A DNA stretch of 64,000 nt, from NCBI GenBank assembly GCA_033065855.1, contig JAVXUO010002998.1:124001-188000 (forward strand). Direction: 5' to 3'. This document shows positions 57,686-64,000 of the stretch, one piece after another. Within the stretch, counting starts at the first letter, position 1, and each line of letters begins with the position of its first letter. Both the position numbers and the translations under genes were made by a program. The notes under the pieces were generated by a model. That model saw nothing but the letters and a program-made list of their open reading frames with translations, made no database searches and had not been told where the DNA came from. The stretch is from Escallonia rubra. Taxonomy: Eukaryota > Streptophyta > Magnoliopsida > Escalloniales > Escalloniaceae.

Positions 57686-58560
57686 CCGACAAGGAACATA
57701 GCTAGACAATCACCTTCAGACATTCCTCCAGCCAGTCGCTCCGTCCAAAATCGACGAGCGAAATCAAGCAGCTCCCGCCGAAGAGGTCGGCAACCAACAC
57801 CATCCCAACAACATTCTAGTAACGACTAGATTAATGTAACTTCAGTCACCCCGAAGACGACTGACAGCTCCCAGGGAACTCGTTCCCCGACCCCTCTTTT
57901 AAAGAGGGGAGACTTGCGCCATCGCCTGACCAAAAAGCTGTTTGACACTCTGAATGCGGATCTGACCAGAGAAGTCCACGAACTTAAGGGTGTGGTAACT
58001 ACCTTACAAAAAAAGCTTGAAGAGGTGGCCCCGATGATTTCTACTAACCAGACGCGTCTAGATCCCAGCGACCTTCGTCTTAGACTGACCTCAAGGTCCA
58101 GCTATGGTCGAAAGCATAAATCAGAGACTGATCCCAGCTATCAGCCAGAACAAGAAACTGAAAAACATGTCACCAGAAGTGGATCATGTTTCTAGCACGG
58201 GATGTCAGTGGAGAACAGCACGAATTCGCCTCCTGTTATAGGCGGCAAAATTCGAGGTTGACGCTGCGCGAACCAAAGGCATTGTCCCCAAGGACGAATT
58301 CATGGCTCCACATGAAAAGTGCGTCCCCAAGGGTGAACTTCTTGCAAAACTATCTCTGGGCCTTGCCCGTAGGCATTCACTCCCCCAAGGGAGGACTCAG
58401 GATACCCTCTGTCCAAAACAATTTAGAAGGCGAGACTTCCTCCTAATTTTTGGATGCCGCAGTGCGATTTATATGATGAGAGCGGAGACCCCGGAGAGCA
58501 TGTCTACCAATTTCAAACAAATATGCTGCTCCTTCAGGTCTCAGATGCCGTCATGTTAGA

Positions 58561-58800
58561 GTTGTCAAAAGGGCCGGGGGCCCCGCGGGCCGGCCCGTTT
58601 TGGCCCGTTTTTGGCCCGGGCTGGCCCGGCCCTCCAAAGGAACAGTAGAAGCCCGAAAAAGGGGGCCAAGGGCCTGGGCTTGGACCAGGCCGCGATCTGG
58701 AGAAAAAATGGCCCGGCCCGGCCCGAATTGGCCCGGGTTTGGCCCGGCCCGATGGCCCGATTTCGACCCGGTTTTGGCCCGGGCTATCTGGCCCGGTTTC
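58561..58800. repeat. Left subterminal GGCCCG array of the hAT element
   Basis: About twenty GGCCCG/CGGGCC units occur within 240 bases. A similar array lies at 61937-62122. Such arrays contain many CCGG and CG sites that plants can methylate, and they probably bind the transposase. Gly/Pro-rich open frames across them are not genes. Confidence 0.85.
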
Positions 58801-59331
58801 TGGCCCCACTTGCTTTTTCAAATTTTAACTTTTCCCCCCCTTTCTTCCACCCCTTTTCCAAAATTCCACTTTTACCCCCCCAACAGCTATATAACGGCTA
58901 GTTTGGGGGGTATTTTAGTCTAACCAATTTTTTCACTCCTTTACACTTTTACCCTCCCCAACAACTATAAACGGATAGTTTGTAGGGGTATTTTGGTCTT
59001 TTGTGAAGTTTCTAAAATCTATAAATTCACACCATTTCTCTCTAATTTTTCACACCAATCTTCTTTCTCTCTTCTTACTCTCACAACAAGCTTTGCTACT
59101 ATTTTCCTCTCCAATTACTACTCTTGCTAATTACTACTAATTAGTATTCTTGTTATTTACTAATTGCAAATTTCTCTCTACTCTTGATAATTACTATACT
59201 AGTCTTGCTAATTTTTTTTTTAATTACTAACTCTCTAATATTTGTTACTCGTTCATTCTTTTAATTGTTATTTCTTATTACTACTCTTATACTTGTGTAT
59301 TTAGTTACTCTTACAAAGTTTAGCGTGAAAT

Positions 59332-61608
59332 ATGGCTGGATTATTGAAGAAAATGAGGCGTGCATCGTCATCACGAAAAACGTCATCATCGTCGCAAGCA
59401 CCACCACCAGCACAAGCGCCAGCGCCACGGCCAGCACAAACACCAGTCCAAGCACCAACACAACCATTCGTTCCTGGACGAATGAGTACAGGCTGTATGA
59501 TAGATACCCAAGCCAATTGGGAGTTCAATCAGAACATTCCAGATTTTACATACACGCCTGATGAAGACCCCCCGCATTATAGTCAAGGACGCAGCTCGGT
59601 TGGCGAAGCTACTACTCCGTGGCCTAATCTCAACCCTACCTCCAGTCATGATGAAGAAGGGCCGAGCAATGCCTCCGACAACGTTCCAGACGTCCAAAGG
59701 GGGAAAAAAAAGAAAGCCGAGTGTTGGAATCATTTCGACGAAGTTACGGTGGACGGCATCTGAAAAGCTCGATGTAAGTACTGTCTTAAATTATTTTCAG
59801 CTGGTAGTGGTAATGGACATCTTAACAGGCATTACCCTCAGTGTGCACCTCGACAAGGCCACGTCGAACCTACCCAAACCCAGTTATCTTTTGACGGTAG
59901 GTTATTTGTCTATAATCAGCGAGAGCAAAGAGACGGTCTCGCTGAATTTGTTATTCACGATGAACAACCCTTTTCTTTTGCCGATAATCCAAGTCACTCT
60001 AGATATATGAACTCATACGTTCAACCTTTGTACAAAAAGGTTCATAGAAACACAACGAGGTCCGATGCACTCCGACAGTACAAGGCTGCCAAAGCACGCC
60101 TTATCGATTATTTCGATAACTTTGACGGTAAAGTTAGTCTTACTTCTGATATTTGGCAATCTCCTTATACTTTTGTTAGTTATTCTTGTGTGACCGCTCA
60201 TTGGATTGATGCAGATTGGGTTATGCACAAGAGAATCATCGCTTTCAAGCACTTCCCTTATCCGCACGATGGAATGAATATTGCTACTCTTATATTACAA
60301 GCATGCACAACATTTAAAATTCTTAATAAGATTATGAGTGTTAGTTTTGATAATGCTTCTAACAATAAAGTTACTGTTGCGGCTTTAAAGGAGACGCTTC
60401 AACCTGTACTTCAGGGTGAATTATTTCATACACGCTGTGTTTGCCACATTATTAATTTAATTGTTCAAGATGGTTTAGCTGCTGCAGGAGATATTCTTCA
60501 GAAAATGAGGGGTATGACAGCGTATGTCAATAGCTCGAGTCCGAGAACACAACAATTTAAAGCGTTGTGTGTTCAATATAATATGCCTCGCAGGAGAGCG
60601 GTTACAGATGTGGTCCACAGGTGGAACTCTACGTACCACATGCTTTTACACATTCTGGCATACCGAGAAGTCTATACGCATTTTCTACTAACTCAGTTCC
60701 CATCCGGCTTGCCAACTCAAGAGGAATGGCAGATGGCCATATACCTAGCTGAATTTTTGGAGGTATTCTACACGTCTACCAATTTATTGTCTGGTACGTA
60801 CTATCCTACCTCTCCTCTCGCTTTAATAGAAATTCTGAAGATGGCTACAATGCTAACAAAATGGAGATATATAGGACCATTTAAGGATATAGTAAAAGTG
60901 ATGGATGCAAAGGTCAATAAATATTGGAAGAAACTGCCTGCTATTTTTACTGTTGCGACTTGTTTAGATCCTAGGTTAAAGTTGCATGGCGTGAACGCCT
61001 CGATACATGAGATATCGAAATTAATGTCCTACAAAGCAGATGACACAACCGCACTCACAGCGAAAGTGAGCGGGAGGTTTGAGGAGTTGTTCAACCTCTA
61101 TCGTAATTCTGCTGACATGCGCGGCCGAGCTACATCATCATCAACTTCTGAGAGGTATTATGCGCCATACCTTCAAGGCTTTGAACATCTAGTAGCAAGA
61201 CAACTACCAGGTGAAGGTACTTTTAATTCGGGAGGTTCGTTTAATTTTTCCTCTTTTAATGAGATTGGTTTATATGCAAATACTGATCATTATTCTGATT
61301 TATCAAGGCAAGAACAGGTTAATTTTAACTTGTTAAATTTTTGGAAACAAAATCAAAACATGTATAAAACTTTATCCCAAATTGCACGGGATGTACTGCC
61401 AGTGCAAGCCTCCACGGTTGCTTCAGAGTCGGCATTTTCAGCAAGCGGGAGGGTTTTGGATGACAGGAGGAGTCGTCTTAACCCCGAGTCGCTCGAGCTA
61501 TGTGTATGTTGGAAGGATTATCTTGATGCAAAATACCGCGAGCAAGATAAACCGATTGATGATAGGAAGAGCAGTGACTCGGATATTGAAGCACTTCCGG
61601 ATGATTAG
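59332..61608 (+). pseudogene. hAT transposase, one in-frame stop
   Basis: 758 codons from the ATG at 59332 (MAGLLKKMRRASSSRKTSSS) to TAG at 61606-61608, with a single TGA at 59761-59763 (codon 144). The N-terminus is Ser/Pro/Ala rich. A BED zinc finger spans codons about 130-170 (ECWNHFDEVTVDG, then KARCKYC and GNGHLNRHYPQC), and the TGA sits inside it. The RNase H-like core follows with SLTSDIWQSP and SFDNASNN carrying acidic residues. The C-terminal hATC dimerisation domain reads ASTVASESAFSASGRVLDDR. The reading frame is otherwise open. TGA may derive from CGA (Arg) by one C-to-T change at a CpG. As written, it would yield only a short N-terminal peptide unless read through. Confidence 0.9.
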
Positions 61609-62650
61609 GTAAATTGTTTTTATTTTCCTCTTTTCATCCTTTTGGTTGACGCTGCAGATTTCTTGATCTTTGATTGCTGATATTTTGGATAGACATACAT
61701 TATTATTTTGATTGTTAGAGTTTTAAGAATAATTTTTTTTCATATATATAAAATAAATTTTTACAAGCAAAAAATATATATTTTCATATATATAAAAAAA
61801 TAGGTAACTTCGCCTGTTTGTTTACAAGCAGCCGGTCCCAAGCCCGGATAAAAGGAGGAGGGCCTATGCATATTTATTATTTTTCTATGTAAATTAGTAT
61901 GTGTTAAAATTGAATAACATGAGAAAGAAAAAAAAAAAAGGGGCCTGGGCCCAGGCCCGGCCCAAGCCCGGCCCTAAATATTGGGCTTAGGGCCTGGGCC
62001 TGGACCAGGCCTAGGATTCACTGCGCCAGGCCCGGCCCGGCCCGGCCCGTTTCCACCTTCCCTCGGCCCGGCCCGTTTGCAGGCCCGATGGGCTTGGGCT
62101 GGGCCGGCCCAAGCCCGGCCCTTTGACATCTCTACGTCATGTGCCGGGTATTCCCAACCACTTTGAGGAAGGCGGCGCATGCGTGGTTTAAGTCTCTACG
62201 ACCCAGGACCATCCATTCCTTCGCCCAGCTGTCTGACTTGTTTCAGAAACATTTTGTGAGCAGCCGAACTCGGAGGAAAAATTCAGCAAGTCTCCTCAAC
62301 GTGGTCCAGGAAAGGAACGAATCCTTGTCACGATATTTGGAACGCTTCAATGCGGCGACATTAGAAATAGATAACCTGGATGAGTCAGTAAAGTACACAG
62401 CTTTTATGCGCGGGCTTCGTCCTACAACCAAGTTTGCATTTGCGGTAAATAAGAGCCCCCCCGGAAGCATGAGCGCCTTGTTGGATAAAGCCAAGAAGTA
62501 CATTCAGACCGAAGAGTACTTAGAAACCCACAAAAGACACCGAGGGGACAATGGGCAAGAACAAGAAAAGAGAGCTCGAGAAGATAGTCCAAGAGGTGGA
62601 CGAGGTTCTAAGCGTTCAAGAAGGGATGAATTAAAAGGCGCCCCAAAGAG

Positions 62651-63736
62651 ATGTTCGACATGAAGAATCTGACGCCATTGACTGCTAAACCATCGCAGAT
62701 TCTCCATGAGATAAAGGATAAAGAGATACTGGAAAGACCAGACATGATGAGATCGGCGCCCAGTCAGAGAGATAGGAATTTATGGTGTCGTTACCACAAC
62801 GACCATGGCCATACTACCGACAAGTGTGAATCGCTCAAGCGTGCAATAGAGGCTCTTATCAAACGCGGACACTTGCGAGGGTATGTCAATCGAAGAAATG
62901 AAAAGAGGGAAGCCACTCCTTTAGCAGGAAGAGAAGAAGTGCAAGAAAATGCGGGCGTCATCAATATTATCTCGGGAGGAATCGCCGCAGGAGGCTCTTC
63001 CGGACAAGGACGAAAAGCTTACATAAAGGAAGTCCTCACAACTGTGGGACCGTCGACTAAAAAGCAGAAGAAAGAACCGGCCCCAACAATATCCTTCTCT
63101 GATGACGATGTGGGAGAAACAAGAACACCTCATGACGACCCTCTGGTAGTTACACTTCGGGTGGGAAACTTCGACATGAAAAGAATCCTCGTAGATAATG
63201 GGAGCTCAGCGGAAGTACTTGTTTATGAGGCGTTTCAAAAAATGAACATCCCATCCGACCGCTTACGGAAGATAGATACGCCTCTATACGGTTTCTCTAA
63301 CCACCCTGTTGCTTGCGAGGGAATTATTGCATTACCAGTGACTGTGGGTGCCCCTCCAACCCAAGCTAAGCTCATGCTAGATTTCGTGGTGGTACGCGTT
63401 CCTTCGGCCTATAATGCAATTTTGGGCCGAACAGCGTTAAACCAATTAAGGGCGGTGGTATCAACATACCACATGAAAATGAAATTCCCCACGGAGAATG
63501 GAGTTGGGGAAATCAAGGGAGACCAGGTGGTGGCTTGGCAGTGCTACATGGCGTCATGCCGAAACAGAGCCAAAGAAACCCTCATGATTGAAGATCTGAG
63601 GGATGAGACCAAAGTCGAGAGAGGTAAGCCCGTTGAAGACCTCATTGATATCGAGCTATATCCAAGAAATCAAGAGAAAATGGTAAGGGTAGGGACAGGC
63701 TTGTCAGACGACCTCAAGCTCAAGCTTGTGGACTGA
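62651..63736 (+). pseudogene. Gag-pol part: zinc knuckle and aspartic protease
   Basis: 361 codons open in this frame. NLWCRYHNDHGHTTDKCESL is the Cys/His zinc-knuckle-like motif of Tat-lineage elements. KRILVDNGSSAEVLVYEAF carries the protease Asp (Asp-Asn-Gly-Ser) at about 63194, and AILGRTALNQLRAVVSTYH is the usual segment after it. A TGA at 63734-63736 separates it from the reverse transcriptase, which continues in the same frame. The gag part before it is in another frame. Confidence 0.85.
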
Positions 63737-64000
63737 TTGCGAAGCTACTCAGATATCTTCGCTTGGACGACATCAGATATGCCCGAGATTGATCCGGAAG
63801 TGATCACCCATAAATTGAATGTGGACCCGCTCAAGAAGCCGGTCAAGCAAAAGAAGAGGACGTTCGCTCCAGAAAGACAGGTAAAAATCGAGGAAGAAGT
63901 TGACAAGTTGTTGGCAGCCGGATTCATTGAGGAGATATCATATCCTGATTGGATCGCCAATGTCATGATGGTACTCAAGTCGAGCGACCGTTGGCGCATA
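63737..64000 (+). pseudogene. Reverse transcriptase, N-terminal part, cut by the window
   Basis: After the TGA the frame stays open to the window end: SYSDIFAWTTSDMPEIDPEV, then EEEVDKLLAAGFIEEI and PDWIANVMMVLKSSDRWR, the fingers start of Ty3/gypsy reverse transcriptase. The catalytic YxDD box lies beyond the window. Confidence 0.85.

Larger units (their letters stand above)
58557..62134 (+). mobile_element. hAT transposon inserted in gag
   Basis: Terminal inverted repeats begin TAGAGTTGTCAAAAGGGCC (left) and TAGAGATGTCAAAGGGCC (right, complement), flanked by a perfect 8-bp target duplication CGTCATGT (58549-58556 and 62135-62142), as expected for hAT. The length is 3,578 bp. Subterminal regions of about 200-250 bp are packed with GGCCCG/CGGGCC on both sides. 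The TIR resembles those of the rice Dart/nDart group by recollection (TAGAGGTGGCCAAA). A TCTATAAATTC box at about 59017 may be the transposase promoter. It carries one transposase gene with a single stop. Confidence 0.95.
57830..62663 (+). pseudogene. Gag of the Tat-type element, split by a hAT insertion
   Basis: The frame runs from about 57660 with a TAG at 57827-57829, reads through HRLTKKLFDTLNADLTREVHEL, meets another TAG (58193-58195) and more stops to about 58420, then reads CDLYDESGDPGEHVYQFQTN up to 58556. After the hAT element it resumes in frame at 62139 with RKAAHAWFKSLRPRTIHSFA, the core retrotransposon-gag domain, and ends with a basic tail at 62663. The zinc-knuckle region follows in another frame from 62651, so a frameshift lies near 62640-62663. 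The frame would be continuous across the hAT site after loss of the element and one copy of its target duplication. Confidence 0.75.
57196..64000 (+). mobile_element. Ty3/gypsy retrotransposon, Tat type, truncated by window end
   Basis: Order on the plus strand: LTR (57196-57665), a primer-binding region (TGGCGCC at 57669), gag (57830-62663, interrupted by a hAT element), zinc-knuckle and protease (62651-63736), then the start of reverse transcriptase (63737-64000). The order and the WCRYHNDHGHTTDKC-type motif fit Tat/Retand elements. Gag has stops and a frameshift, so the copy is inactive on its own. Confidence 0.85.

Noticed and set aside
58534..58923. Gly/Pro-rich frames of about 95-107 codons
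   Set aside because: They are translations of the GGCCCG subterminal array of the hAT element.

Overview
This window is plant nuclear DNA, most likely from a eudicot. I cannot name the species. The evidence is a spliced GH31 alpha-glucosidase gene with five exons and clean GT-AG borders, an intronless receptor-like kinase of the CrRLK1L family (closest in type to HERK2), and an otherwise complete occupation by plant transposable elements: Ty3/gypsy LTR elements, CACTA, Mutator-like, Stowaway/mariner-like and hAT. No tRNA, rRNA or CRISPR structure was recognised. Only two host genes look intact, both on the minus strand: alpha-glucosidase (41347-45599) and receptor kinase (48189-50828).

Layout. 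1-5440 holds unassigned AT-rich DNA and a 3-kb element with two LTR-like direct repeats (974-3973). 5445-9813 is an LTR plus a decayed plant-mobile-domain (PMD) open reading frame. 9814-27997 is a nested stack. A minus-sense giant LTR (about 2.7 kb once insertions are subtracted) is interrupted by a CACTA element (12167-16750, TSD CAA) that carries a captured B3-domain fragment, an LTR (17361-18487), a Stowaway-like element (18692-22592, TSD TA) that itself contains a solo LTR (18906-20301, TSD GTTGG) and a Mutator-like element (20817-22152, 9-bp TSD), and a plus-sense sibling of the same giant LTR (23030-27123). 28260-35385 is a decayed minus-strand Ty3/gypsy element (gag, protease, RT, RNase H, integrase) of Tat/Ogre type. 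35386-38326 holds two related elements with long inverted ends studded with 23-bp palindromes. 38715-41201 is a second, enlarged solo LTR of the family at 18906, ending 146 bp from the stop codon of the alpha-glucosidase gene.

Right half. After the two genes, 52051-53890 is a second LTR+PMD copy and 53896-57195 a truncated LTR interrupted by a complete solo LTR (54641-57113, TSD TTTAT) with a palindromic repeat array upstream of its TATA box. From 57196 to the window end lies a plus-strand Tat-type Ty3/gypsy element whose gag is split by a hAT transposon (58557-62134) with a perfect 8-bp TSD. The hAT transposase is complete apart from one in-frame TGA.

The two host genes are not an operon and show no functional link. 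The alpha-glucosidase should act in the secretory/apoplastic space on alpha-glucans or oligosaccharides, and the kinase at the plasma membrane as a cell-wall/growth sensor. I see no wholly new biological system. The most unusual content is structural: a multi-level nested insertion whose empty sites can be read from a sibling LTR, palindrome arrays in the inverted-end elements and in one LTR U3, and a hAT element one codon away from an open transposase.
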